Below the pieces are notes generated by a model that saw only the letters and a program-made list of their open reading frames with translations, did not search any database and was not told the origin of the DNA. This document shows, in pieces, positions 26,035 to 34,475 of a DNA stretch of 64,000 nt; the stretch's first letter is position 1, and every line of letters starts with the position of its first letter. The translations under genes and the position numbers were made by a program. Origin of the DNA: Rhodococcus sp. AW25M09 (lineage in GTDB: Bacteria; Actinomycetota; Actinomycetes; Mycobacteriales; Mycobacteriaceae); NCBI RefSeq assembly GCF_000333955.1, contig NZ_CAPS01000005.1, forward strand, positions 1-64,000. The letters are read 5' to 3'.

Positions 26035-26592
26035 CTACAGGTTGCGGAACTCCGCCAGGACGGCGTCGAGGTGATCGCCCAGACGCATTCCCGAGGTAAC
26101 CCACCGTTCGCATGCCTCGTTCCACAGGGCCATCGTCATTCGCGCCGTCAGCGAGGCTTCGTTGCGATCGACACCGGCAGCGACGAGCCCAGCAGACAAC
26201 GCCGCCTGCATGTCGAGCTGGATCACCTGTTCACGCCCTCTGAGTCGGTCGCTCGCAGCAATGACACGGTGACGCACCACGAAGCCGTCGCGGTCGAGGT
26301 CGAGCGCGTCCGCAGCGGCGTTCAGCGCATCGTGCATCAGCGACCCGAGATCGTCGGCGTGATCCTCGACGACCCGCGCCACAGCATCGAGCAATGCAGT
26401 TTCCCCGGAGAACAGCACCGCATCTTTGTCTGCGAAGTAGCGAAAGAACGAGCGGGCGGACAGGTCGGCCCCATCTGCGATTTGCGCAACGGTGGTGTTG
26501 TCGTAGCCCTGCTCCGCGAAAAGTCGCATTGCCGCGGACGCCAGCCGATCTCGCGTGCGGAGCTGACGTCGGGAGGCGGGCGCAGACACCAT
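26035..26592 (-). CDS. TetR-family transcriptional repressor
   Basis: A 185-residue protein with an N-terminal TetR helix-turn-helix: RDRLASAAMRLFAEQGYDN, then TVAQIADGADLSARSFFRYF, followed by the usual DKDAVLF. The C-terminal ligand domain is helical and unassigned. It is divergent from a short-chain dehydrogenase gene, and a perfect 9-bp inverted repeat overlaps the start of that gene 31 bases away. This strongly suggests that the protein represses its neighbour and itself. Ligand unknown; by analogy it may be the substrate of the dehydrogenase. Confidence 0.9.
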   Translation of the reverse strand: MVSAPASRRQLRTRDRLASAAMRLFAEQGYDNTTVAQIADGADLSARSFFRYFADKDAVLFSGETALLDAVARVVEDHADDLGSLMHDALNAAADALDLDRDGFVVRHRVIAASDRLRGREQVIQLDMQAALSAGLVAAGVDRNEASLTARMTMALWNEACERWVTSGMRLGDHLDAVLAEFRNL

Positions 26593-26623
26593 TCAAGTAC
26601 ACCACCTCTCGACACTGCTTGCG

Positions 26624-26646
26624 ATTATGTCATAGTGTGACATAAT
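26624..26646. promoter_or_regulatory. TetR operator overlapping the SDR start codon
   Basis: ATTATGTCA (26624-26632) and TGACATAAT (26638-26646) are perfect inverted copies separated by TAGTG. The right arm includes the first two bases of the SDR start codon (ATG 26645-26647). Binding would block a short-leader or leaderless SDR message and the TetR promoter. Confidence 0.8.
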
Positions 26647-27550
26647 GACAGCAACTGACAGACCGATTCTGATCACCGGAGCAACCTCTGGCCTCGGTAT
26701 GCAGGCAGCATTGCGCCTGGCCGAACGTCACCCCCTCGTACTCACCGCGCGGTCGAACCGACGGCTGGCCGAACTCGAAAGCGCGATTCCCGGCCAGACG
26801 TACGTCGTCTGCGACCAGTCGAGCCTGGACTCGGTACGCGCCGCGGCCGAGCAGATCAGCGGGCCACTACAGGCAGTCGTATTGGCTGCCGGGGTTCAGA
26901 CGGTGGACACCTCGGCGCGAAGTTCGGACGGATACGAGCTGACGTTCGCCGTCAATGTGCTTGCGCCACATCTGCTTCTGGGAATGCTGTCGCCGCACGC
27001 GCACGAGACGACAGTCGTGCACGTCGGATCCGGCACGCACTACGGACAATTTCGACGCTCGTACGCCATGGTGCCCGCGCCGCACTGGGCATCGGCTGGG
27101 CAATTGGCCACGACCCGCGGGATCGGCGGTGGCGTCGCATACTCCACGAGCAAACTCGCGTTGCTTCACCACACCCACGAGCTTGCGCGACGCGCACCGA
27201 AATCTGTCGTCCCCATCTGTTTCGATCCCGGAATGATGCCGGGGACCGAGCTCGCGAGGAATCGTGGGACCGTCGCGCAATTCGCGTGGAAACGGGTGAT
27301 GCCGATCCTGCGACCGCTGCCCGGAGTGTCCACACCCGAGGTGTCGGGCCGGAACTTGGCCACCCTCGCACTGGCGACCGAGCCGCGTGGAGACTACGTC
27401 GAGATCGACCGTCGGACTGCCTCCTCGGACGAGTCCTACGACGAAGCGAGAGAACTCGAGCTGTTCGACGAGCTGAACAGCCTGGTCGGCCTCGATCCGA
27501 CCGCCGCCGCACCGTGGTGGTCCGGTCGACCCGATCCGGCTCACGGTTGA
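26645..27550 (+). CDS. Short-chain dehydrogenase/reductase
   Basis: A 301-residue SDR with TGATSGLGMQAAL as the dinucleotide loop near residue 12, VLAAGVQT in place of the NNAG motif, and YSTSKLA near residue 167 with the catalytic Tyr/Lys. It resembles the protochlorophyllide-reductase/retinol-dehydrogenase-like branch, and the GATSG loop fits NADP(H) use. The ATG at 26645 lies inside the operator arm, so the mRNA probably has almost no leader. It should be derepressed when the divergent TetR protein binds its ligand. Substrate unknown. Confidence 0.88.
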   Translation: MTATDRPILITGATSGLGMQAALRLAERHPLVLTARSNRRLAELESAIPGQTYVVCDQSSLDSVRAAAEQISGPLQAVVLAAGVQTVDTSARSSDGYELTFAVNVLAPHLLLGMLSPHAHETTVVHVGSGTHYGQFRRSYAMVPAPHWASAGQLATTRGIGGGVAYSTSKLALLHHTHELARRAPKSVVPICFDPGMMPGTELARNRGTVAQFAWKRVMPILRPLPGVSTPEVSGRNLATLALATEPRGDYVEIDRRTASSDESYDEARELELFDELNSLVGLDPTAAAPWWSGRPDPAHG

Positions 27551-27629
27551 ACGCACGTTCGCGGCGAAACAACCCCGCGCGAAACAACCTTGTGGAAACC
27601 GATACCGCCCACCTGGCACGATGTGACGG

Positions 27630-28880
27630 GTGACCACTCCGCAGAGCAACTCCCAGCCGCGTTATCGCACGCTGCAGCAGTCGACCAAGCTGCAGAACGT
27701 GCTGTACGAGATCCGTGGACCGGTACACGCCCACGCCGCCCGTCTCGAGGCCGAGGGACACCGCATCCTCAAGCTCAACATCGGCAATCCCGCTCCGTTC
27801 GGGTTCGAGGCCCCGGACGTGATCGTGCGCGACATGATCGCGGCGCTGCCGGTGGCCCAGGGCTACTCGGAGTCGAAGGGCATTCTGTCGGCGCGGCGCG
27901 CCATCGTCACGCGCTACGAACTCGAACCGGGCTTCCCCGAACTCGACGTCGACGACATCTACCTCGGCAACGGGGTGTCCGAGCTGATCACCATGACGAT
28001 GCAGGCGTTGCTCGACGACGGCGACGAGGTGCTGATCCCAGCCCCGGACTATCCACTGTGGACGGCGATGACGACGCTGTCCGGCGGCAAGGCCGTCCAC
28101 TACATGTGCGACGAGGAGAACGGGTGGAATCCCGATCTCGCCGACATCGAGTCGAAGATCACGCCGAAGACCGTCGCACTGCTGGTGATCAACCCCAACA
28201 ATCCGACGGGTGCGGTGTATTCGAAAGAGGTGCTGCAAGGCATCGTCGAATTGGCACGAAAGCATCAGCTGCTGTTGCTCGCCGACGAGATCTACGACCG
28301 GATCCTCTACGACGACGCCCAGCACACCTCGCTGGCGAGCTTGGCTCCCGATCTGCTGTGCCTGACCTACAACGGACTGTCCAAGGCGTATCGGGTGGCC
28401 GGTTACCGCGCGGGGTGGCTCGCGATCACCGGACCGAAGAAGCACGCTGCAGGTTTCATCGAGGGCATCGATCTTCTCGCCTCGACGAGACTGTGCCCCA
28501 ATGTGCCTGCTCAGCATGCCATTCAGGTCGCGCTCGGTGGCTATCAGAGCATCGAGGATCTGATCCTGCCCGGCGGTCGCCTGCTCGAGCAGCGTGACGT
28601 CGCGTGGCAGAAACTCAACGCGATCCACGGCGTGTCGTGCGTCAAGCCTCGGGGCGCGCTGTACGCGTTTCCGAGACTCGATCCCGAGGTGCACGAAATC
28701 TACGACGACGAAAAACTGGTCCAGGACCTGCTGCTGCAGGAGAAGATCCTCGTGGTTCAGGGCACCGGATTCAACTGGCCCGGTCACGATCACGTGCGCA
28801 TCGTGACCTTGCCGTGGGCCCGAGATCTGGCGGTGGCGATCGAGAGATTCGGCAACTTCCTCGCCTCGTACAAGCAATGA
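27630..28880 (+). CDS. PLP-dependent aminotransferase, alanine-transaminase type
   Basis: A 416-residue class I/II aminotransferase from GTG 27630. Landmarks are KLNIGNPAPFGF, QGYSESKGILSARRAI, the PDYPLW ring-stacking region, NPNNPTGAVYS, ADEIYDRILYDD, and SKAYRVAGYRAGW with the PLP lysine. RIVTLP near the end carries the substrate-carboxylate arginine. The closest well-known relatives are the AlaA/AspC-like alanine transaminases (pyruvate plus glutamate to alanine plus 2-oxoglutarate). It follows the SDR gene after 79 bases. Alanine dehydrogenase is encoded 2 kb downstream, so alanine metabolism is a local theme. Confidence 0.88.
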   Translation: MTTPQSNSQPRYRTLQQSTKLQNVLYEIRGPVHAHAARLEAEGHRILKLNIGNPAPFGFEAPDVIVRDMIAALPVAQGYSESKGILSARRAIVTRYELEPGFPELDVDDIYLGNGVSELITMTMQALLDDGDEVLIPAPDYPLWTAMTTLSGGKAVHYMCDEENGWNPDLADIESKITPKTVALLVINPNNPTGAVYSKEVLQGIVELARKHQLLLLADEIYDRILYDDAQHTSLASLAPDLLCLTYNGLSKAYRVAGYRAGWLAITGPKKHAAGFIEGIDLLASTRLCPNVPAQHAIQVALGGYQSIEDLILPGGRLLEQRDVAWQKLNAIHGVSCVKPRGALYAFPRLDPEVHEIYDDEKLVQDLLLQEKILVVQGTGFNWPGHDHVRIVTLPWARDLAVAIERFGNFLASYKQ

Positions 28881-29083
28881 CGCTCGAAAGTAGTTGAAAG
28901 TGATGCAAAAAACAGCGGGGTGATCCCGCCTGAACCACAAATGATCTGTAGATTGGCGGACGGCACTTCGGTGCCCGCGAGCCCTGGCCGTACCCTCCCC
29001 CCCTGGGTCGGTCAGGTGGTGGCGGGGGACGCCCCCCTGCTCCCCGCCACCGAGCTCCTCGCATCTGCCACTAATCTGACACC
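28881..29083. terminator. Gap with UUCG hairpin and a 10-bp GC hairpin
   Basis: A GGCAC-TTCG-GTGCC hairpin with a stable tetraloop lies at 28962-28975. A 10-bp stem (GGTGGCGGGG/CCCCGCCACC) spans 29018-29051. The first is a plausible terminator of the aminotransferase gene. The second ends 32 bases before the YibE/F start and could lie in its leader. Confidence 0.5.
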
Positions 29084-30424
29084 GTGGAACCACACGGCAG
29101 TCATCCCGACGGCAGCAAAACCGGTCTCGGCTCTCACGTCGGGCATGGGCACGGACACGGACACAGCGACAGCCCGGTTCCATTGGGGCCGATCGCTGCC
29201 AAGGTCGTCGTCGGACTGCTCGTCGCCATCGCCATCGCCGTCGTCGCCGGTGCCTTCGCGCTCTGGCCCAGCGCGCAAAGCGTCGACATTCCGCTACCGT
29301 TCCAGACCGCCGGCGGCGGTGCTGTGTCCACCGAGGCCGGCACCATCACCTCGCAGAGCATCGGATCCTGTGGCAGTCCTGACGCAGGCAGACCGTTCAC
29401 CGGCAACCCGACACCCGCGGTCAACGACTCGTACGAATGCCAACGCAGCATCGTCGACATCACCACCGGCGAGGACGCCGGAAAACGGACAGTCCTCGAG
29501 ATCGCGCCGGGGCCCGGCCAACCGACTCTGAGCGCCGGCGACAAGATTCGGCTGGTTGTCCAGAGCGATCCCTCCGGCGGGGTGCGCTACTCGTTCAACG
29601 ATTACTCCCGCGGCCTGCCACTGGCACTGATCGTCGGAGTGTTCGCCGTGGTCATCTGCGTCGTCGCCCGCTGGCGGGGATTCCGCGCTCTGGTCGGCCT
29701 GATCATCGCGTTCGCTGTACTGGTGGTGTTCATGCTGCCCGCACTGCTCGACGGCGCGCCCGCCATTCCCGTCGCCCTCGTCGCCGGTGCGGTGATCCTC
29801 TACACCGTGCTGTACCTGGCGCACGGGGTGAATCTGCGCACCAGTTCGGCGCTACTGGGCACCCTCACCTCGATGGCGGTGGCGGCAGTGCTGTCCTACG
29901 TCGCCATCCGGATGACCCACCTGACCGGGTTGTCGGAGGAACAGAACACCGCCGTACAGACCTATATCGGCAACGTCAGCGTCACCGGCCTGCTGTTGGC
30001 CGGCTTCATCATCGGCTCGCTCGGTGTGCTCAACGACGTCACGATCACGCAGGCGTCGGCGGCGTTCGAGCTCGCCTCGGTGGACGAGACGGCGTCGCGG
30101 CGTGAGATCTTCACCGCCGCGATGAGGGTGGGGCGCGATCACATCGCCAGTACCGTCTACACCCTCGTGCTCGCCTACGCCGGTGGTGCGCTACCGCTAC
30201 TTCTGCTCTTCAGCGTCGCCGACCGCTCCATCCAGGACGTGCTCACCGGCGATTCGGTAGCCATCGAGATAGTCCGCTCCGCCGTCGGCGGCGTCGCCCT
30301 CTCCCTGTCGGTGCCGTTGACCACGGCGATTGCCGTGCTGTTGGCGCGTCCGATCAGCTCAGGGCGAGCACCGAAAGACGCCCGCCCTGTCCGCTCCCAA
30401 GGTTCGGGTCGACACAGCGCATAG
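29084..30424 (+). CDS. YibE/F-family membrane protein
   Basis: A 446-residue protein from GTG 29084. A His-rich N-terminus (HGHGHGH) suggests metal binding. One membrane helix, an extracytoplasmic OB-like domain of about 130 residues and then about seven helices follow. The YibE/F signature is seen in RWRGFRALVGLIIAFAVLV, then VLNDVTITQASAAFEL and REIFTAAMRVGRDHIASTVY. The family is widespread in Gram-positives; its function is unproven and transport has been suggested. The stop coincides with the first base of a long hairpin shared with the convergent ald gene. Confidence 0.86.
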   Translation: MEPHGSHPDGSKTGLGSHVGHGHGHGHSDSPVPLGPIAAKVVVGLLVAIAIAVVAGAFALWPSAQSVDIPLPFQTAGGGAVSTEAGTITSQSIGSCGSPDAGRPFTGNPTPAVNDSYECQRSIVDITTGEDAGKRTVLEIAPGPGQPTLSAGDKIRLVVQSDPSGGVRYSFNDYSRGLPLALIVGVFAVVICVVARWRGFRALVGLIIAFAVLVVFMLPALLDGAPAIPVALVAGAVILYTVLYLAHGVNLRTSSALLGTLTSMAVAAVLSYVAIRMTHLTGLSEEQNTAVQTYIGNVSVTGLLLAGFIIGSLGVLNDVTITQASAAFELASVDETASRREIFTAAMRVGRDHIASTVYTLVLAYAGGALPLLLLFSVADRSIQDVLTGDSVAIEIVRSAVGGVALSLSVPLTTAIAVLLARPISSGRAPKDARPVRSQGSGRHSA

Positions 30425-30497
30425 AGCGGCTCCGCCGCATGTGAGTGGGACTTCGACCTCTGCTACGAATTTCCGCTCACGTGCGGCGCAGCCGCTC
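30424..30497. repeat. Palindromic junction element, copy B, inside a 74-base hairpin
   Basis: The core at 30441-30480 (GTGAGTGGGACTTCG to TTCCGCTCAC) is the same element family as copies A and C. Its flanks are also complementary: GAGCGGCTCCGCCGCAT on the left pairs with the right flank ending GCAGCCGCTC with few mismatches. The hairpin fills the gap between the YibE/F stop and the ald stop and should act as a two-way terminator. Confidence 0.78.
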
Positions 30498-30498
30498 G

Positions 30499-31581
30499 TC
30501 AGGCAAACGCAGCAGCGACGGTCTCCGAGAGCAGAGCACCGTTGTGCGTGCTCAGTCCTGCCTTCAGGCCCGAGTCTGCCTCGCACGCAGCTTCCCAACC
30601 CTTGTCGGCAAGTGCGACGACGTACGGCAGAGTGGCATTGGTGAGTGCGTACGTGGAGGTGCGCGGAACAGCGCCGGGCATGTTGGCGACGCAGTAGAAC
30701 ACCGACTCGTGCACCTTGTAGGTGGGATCGGCGTGGGTGGTGGCCACGGAATCCTCGAAGCAGCCGCCCTGGTCGATCGCGATGTCGACCAGAACCGAGC
30801 CCGGCTTCATGCGCTGAACCAGGCTGTTGGACACGAGCTTCGGGGCTTTGGCTCCGGGCACGAGTACTGCGCCGATAACGAGATCGGCGGCGAGAACCGC
30901 CTGTTCGAGCTCATAGGCGTTCGACACCACCGTCTTGACCGCCCCGCGGTACTGGTCGTCGATGGCACGCAGCGCCTTCACATCGAGGTCGAGCACAGTG
31001 ACGTCGGCATGCATGCCGAATGCGATTGCGGTGGCATTCCGGCCGGACACGCCGGCTCCGATCACCACGACGTTGGCGGGACGCACTCCGGGCACTCCGC
31101 CCATGAGAACTCCGCGTCCCCCTTCACTGGACATCAGGTGATAGGCACCTGCCTGCGGTGCGAGGCGTCCGGCAACTTCACTCATCGGCGCGAGCAACGG
31201 CAGTGAACCGCCTGCAGCAGTGACAGTTTCGTAGGCGATGGCGGTAGTTCCCGACTCCAACAGCGCGTCGGTGCACGCCTTGGACGCCGCGAGATGCAGG
31301 TAGGTGAACAGCACCTGACCCTTGCGCAGGCGTGAATATTCCTCGGCAATAGGCTCTTTGACCTTCAGCAGCAGCTCTGCTTCTTCCCAGACCTCGGCGA
31401 CGTCGGTGCGGATCTGGGCACCGGCGGCCTTGTAGTCGGAGTCGGTGAACGACGATCCGGCTCCGGCCTCGGTTTCGATGATCACTTCGTGTCCTCGCGA
31501 GACCAGTTCATGCACGCCCGCCGGGGTGATGGCCACCCGGTATTCGTGGTTCTTGATCTCGCGTGGAATTCCGATCTTCAT
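30499..31581 (-). CDS. ald: Alanine dehydrogenase
   Basis: A 360-residue protein that matches alanine dehydrogenase throughout: MKIGIPREIKNHEYRVAITP, GAGSSFTDSDY, the lysine in LLKVKEPI, and YLHLAA with the catalytic histidine. It also has GAGVSGRNATAIAFGM (NAD binding), VDIAIDQGGC and MPGAVPRTST. It interconverts L-alanine and pyruvate plus ammonia with NAD, and in mycobacteria also serves redox balance under low oxygen. The divergent Lrp/AsnC gene corresponds to the ald/aldR arrangement of Mycobacterium tuberculosis. Length and motifs are complete. Confidence 0.96.
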   Translation of the reverse strand: MKIGIPREIKNHEYRVAITPAGVHELVSRGHEVIIETEAGAGSSFTDSDYKAAGAQIRTDVAEVWEEAELLLKVKEPIAEEYSRLRKGQVLFTYLHLAASKACTDALLESGTTAIAYETVTAAGGSLPLLAPMSEVAGRLAPQAGAYHLMSSEGGRGVLMGGVPGVRPANVVVIGAGVSGRNATAIAFGMHADVTVLDLDVKALRAIDDQYRGAVKTVVSNAYELEQAVLAADLVIGAVLVPGAKAPKLVSNSLVQRMKPGSVLVDIAIDQGGCFEDSVATTHADPTYKVHESVFYCVANMPGAVPRTSTYALTNATLPYVVALADKGWEAACEADSGLKAGLSTHNGALLSETVAAAFA

Positions 31582-31696
31582 GGCGGCCTCCTCGGTGGTG
31601 GTTGACGTGAAGCTGTAGCTCCTCCGTGTAGGCCAACTATGAATTATCTACGAAATACCCGCAATCGATGTGAATATAATTCTGTATAGTCGGAGA
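31582..31696. promoter_or_regulatory. ald/aldR divergent promoter region
   Basis: A 115-base AT-richer gap. TATAGT at 31684-31689, 7 bases before the regulator's ATG, is a good -10 for a short-leader message. AldR-type proteins bind several sites in this gap in mycobacteria; I cannot define the sites by eye. Confidence 0.5.
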
Positions 31697-32221
31697 ATGG
31701 TGAGTGATAATTCCTTCAAGACAGGTGAGTCGGGGCCCCGGCCGAACGATGTTCGGTCCACCCCGCTGGACCGAATCGATCACATTCTGCTCGACGAGCT
31801 TCGCCGCGACGCCCGTACACCCAACAACGCTCTCGCCGCCACTGCGGGTATCGCGCCATCCACCGCACTGGCACGAGTTCGCGCTCTCGTCGAACGCGGC
31901 GTGATCCGTGGCTTTCACGCCGACATCGATCCCGAGGCGCTCGGCCAGGGCATCCAGGCCATGATCTCGGTCCGCCTGCAAGCAGACGCTCGACGACGCA
32001 TCAGCGAATTCGGATCGAAGATCGCCTCCCGAACGGAGACGCTGAATATCTACTTCATTGCCGGTGCCGACGATTTCCTCGTGCATGTGGCAACTGTCGA
32101 TACCGCCACGTTGCGCGATTTCGTGGTCGAGAATCTCAGTGCCGACCCTGCCGTCGCCGCAACCGAGACGATCCTCATCTTCGAACACATCAGACCGCGA
32201 AACACCCCCGCGGACAAGTGA
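31697..32221 (+). CDS. aldR: Lrp/AsnC-family regulator, AldR type
   Basis: A 174-residue protein from ATG 31697, which has GGAGA just before it. An N-terminal helix-turn-helix (LDRIDHILLDELRRDART, then ALAATAGIAPSTALARVRAL) and a C-terminal RAM ligand domain (GIQAMISVRLQADARRRI, VATVDTATLRDFVVENL) are both complete. In M. tuberculosis AldR controls the divergent ald gene in response to amino acids such as alanine; the same arrangement here supports that role. Its stop is 6 bases from the convergent Hsp70-like gene. Confidence 0.9.
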   Translation: MVSDNSFKTGESGPRPNDVRSTPLDRIDHILLDELRRDARTPNNALAATAGIAPSTALARVRALVERGVIRGFHADIDPEALGQGIQAMISVRLQADARRRISEFGSKIASRTETLNIYFIAGADDFLVHVATVDTATLRDFVVENLSADPAVAATETILIFEHIRPRNTPADK

Positions 32222-32227
32222 ACTCGA

Positions 32228-34411
32228 TCAGGGAGCGGCGGGTGCCGGCCCTGGCGGTGGGAACACCGGGAACGTGAAGTCCGGGAAACCGGGAAACAGC
32301 GGCGGCTGTTCCGGCGTCGGCGGAACCGACTCCACGGGTGGCGGCGGTGCCGGTTCGGACGTAGCGGTCTCCGGTTCCGGAATCACCGGCTCCGGAATCA
32401 CCGGCTCCGGGATCACCGGTTGCTCGAACGTGGGCTCCGACTGTTCCGTGGTCGGCTCGACAGTGGTCTCGGGTAGCGGTGCGGGAGGTGGCAACACCGG
32501 AGCAGGTACCACCGGAGCCGGCTCCACAGTGGTGACCGCCGGAACCTCGGTCTGTGTGCGACTGACCGAGGTATCGACCACCTGCGGCGTGCCCTGATGG
32601 GTGAGCATGAACCCGGATGCAGCTACCACTGCGGCAAAAGTCAGCGCGAGAACACCGCCGGTACGAAGCCTGCGCCGAGCGCGGGTGCGATCGTCCTCAC
32701 CATCGTCGTCGTCGTAGTCGGCATCGAGCCAGTAGACGTTCTTGAGCTGGAACGGAACCGGCTTGCCGTCGTCTTCGATCGAGGAATCGGTGACCGAGTG
32801 CGTATTGGATGAGTGCGTCACAGTCTCTGCTGCAACAGTTTCGGCTACCTCGGGCTCGTCGACCGGATCCTCGGCAGGCTGCGTCCCCACACCGGTGCTC
32901 AGTGCCGCAATACCCTCCTCGAACCACCCATCGCGCTGATCGTCGTCGAGAAGGTCATCCACCACAGCCGTGTCCGACGCCGATTCGACGGCGGCGGCAT
33001 CGGTGAACTTCGAGAACTCGAAATCTGCCGCCGCGCCCGTGGTTTCGGCTGGAGCGTCGGTGACAGAAACGTCCGCCGGAGCGTCGGTGACAGAAACGTC
33101 GGCCGGAGCGTCGGCGACTGTGCTGTCGGTGGCGTCGGACGCGATCCACGGACGGGCCGGAACCGGACGGACCACCGAGGGCTCCGCAGCAGCCACCGGC
33201 GACGCAGCATGCAAAGCCTCGGTACGAGCGGGAACCGGACGGACCACCGAGGGCTCGGCTGCAGGCACCGGCGGCGCAGCATGCAAACCCTCGGCACGAG
33301 CCGGAACCGGACGGACCGGCGCGGCCAGCGGAGGACGAGGCGGTGGTGGGCGAAGTCGCGGGGTGCGCGGTGGCGGAGTCGGGGTGGACGGACGCACCGA
33401 GACCTCTGCCGACCCGGATTCACCCTGTGCTGGAGGCAGCTTCACGTGCGCCGCCGGGTTCGCATCGGCGACGGGGCGCGATGCGGTGCGAGTGCGCGAG
33501 TGCGGCCGAGCGGACAGAGCCGCTCCCCGTGCTGCGACGGTCTCGGGCTCGGTCGGCACGATCGACGGCAGTTCCAGAAGCGGTCCGACGCGCTTCTGGA
33601 CGATCGGCATGCGAGCACCGCCGCCGATCAGCACGACGGCGTCGATGGGGGCGTTCGCACCCACCATCACTCCACGCGCGAACTCGATCGCTTCGTCGAG
33701 CAGATCGGCGATCAACAACTCGAAGTTCTCCCGAGAGAGCAGAATCATTCCGCTCGCATCGGGCAGGCACACCGCATCTTGAGTCGACAGGCGTTCTTTG
33801 GCTATTCGGCAGCGCTTCTCGAACAGCGCGATGTCGGGGTCGGTCGACTGCTTGCCGAGGCGCTCGAGTTGATTGTTCCGCACGTAGGAGTCGAGCAGGT
33901 CGCCGCTGTACTCACCAGATCGCTGCGAGGCGATGACGGTGCGCTGCACCAAATCGACGACACTGACGGTCAGTCCGGAACTGCCGAGGTCGAACAGAGC
34001 GACCGAGCGGCAGTTGCGAGCCTCGCCGGTTGCCGCCAGGTACTCGACCACGGCTTCCACCTCGTGGACCAGCCGATAGTTGTGCAGGTGTGCACCGGCG
34101 AGCGCGGCGTGCAGCGCGTCCGCCTGTCGCGGGTCGCGGTAAGCGACGCCGGTGGAGATTTCGGGCTCGCTTTCGGCTGCGGCACCGATCGACTCGACGG
34201 CCAGGTGCGGGAGGTCTCCGTCGGCACTGTCGATGAGTTCGTTGCGGAAGAACAGCGGTCGCTCGATGTCGGTAACCAGCCCGGAACGCTCGGCAGCGGG
34301 CACCGAGAACTGCTCGGCACGGGGCTGCGCCGTACGCACAGCCCGGGTCCCCATGGACACCCCAAGCAGCACAGTCACGGTTGTCGGCCTCACTTCGTCG
34401 GCGATGGTCAT
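32228..34411 (-). CDS. Hsp70-like actin-fold ATPase with membrane anchor and long repeat linker (paralogue 3)
   Basis: A 727-residue protein. The ATPase half (about 1-300) has VLLGVSMGTRAVRTA as a degenerate phosphate-1, ALFDLGSSGLTVSVVD as phosphate-2, CRIAKERLSTQD, and VVLIGGGARMPIV with ETVAARGAAL. It is shortened against DnaK and lacks a substrate-binding domain. A linker of nearly 300 residues contains 24-residue repeats (RPVPARAEGLHAA type) and a threefold DAPADVSVT repeat. A membrane helix follows near 578-600 (GGVLALTFAAVVAASGFML). The outside tail is Pro/Val/Glu-rich with VIPEP repeats. It is closest in sequence to paralogue 5 (shared GVAYRD, YNYRLV, DLGSSGLT, CLP). It is followed downstream by the convergent aldR gene and preceded by paralogue 4. 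Confidence 0.8.
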   Translation of the reverse strand: MTIADEVRPTTVTVLLGVSMGTRAVRTAQPRAEQFSVPAAERSGLVTDIERPLFFRNELIDSADGDLPHLAVESIGAAAESEPEISTGVAYRDPRQADALHAALAGAHLHNYRLVHEVEAVVEYLAATGEARNCRSVALFDLGSSGLTVSVVDLVQRTVIASQRSGEYSGDLLDSYVRNNQLERLGKQSTDPDIALFEKRCRIAKERLSTQDAVCLPDASGMILLSRENFELLIADLLDEAIEFARGVMVGANAPIDAVVLIGGGARMPIVQKRVGPLLELPSIVPTEPETVAARGAALSARPHSRTRTASRPVADANPAAHVKLPPAQGESGSAEVSVRPSTPTPPPRTPRLRPPPPRPPLAAPVRPVPARAEGLHAAPPVPAAEPSVVRPVPARTEALHAASPVAAAEPSVVRPVPARPWIASDATDSTVADAPADVSVTDAPADVSVTDAPAETTGAAADFEFSKFTDAAAVESASDTAVVDDLLDDDQRDGWFEEGIAALSTGVGTQPAEDPVDEPEVAETVAAETVTHSSNTHSVTDSSIEDDGKPVPFQLKNVYWLDADYDDDDGEDDRTRARRRLRTGGVLALTFAAVVAASGFMLTHQGTPQVVDTSVSRTQTEVPAVTTVEPAPVVPAPVLPPPAPLPETTVEPTTEQSEPTFEQPVIPEPVIPEPVIPEPETATSEPAPPPPVESVPPTPEQPPLFPGFPDFTFPVFPPPGPAPAAP
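33159..33302 (-). repeat. 72-bp tandem coding repeat in Hsp70-like paralogue 3
   Basis: The block beginning GGAACCGGACGGACC recurs at 33159, 33231 and 33303, exactly 72 bases apart, giving two full copies and the start of a third. Each encodes 24 residues (VRPVPARAEGLHAAPPVPAA type). In the same linker a 27-base block with GTCGGTGACAGAAACGTC occurs twice near 33052-33105. Both lie in the disordered linker and should vary in copy number between strains. Confidence 0.85.
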
Positions 34412-34475
34412 CGGACGTCGTACACGGCGCCACCCGACTACGGTACCGTCTCGCGGTCAATTGTACGGAGGGTGC

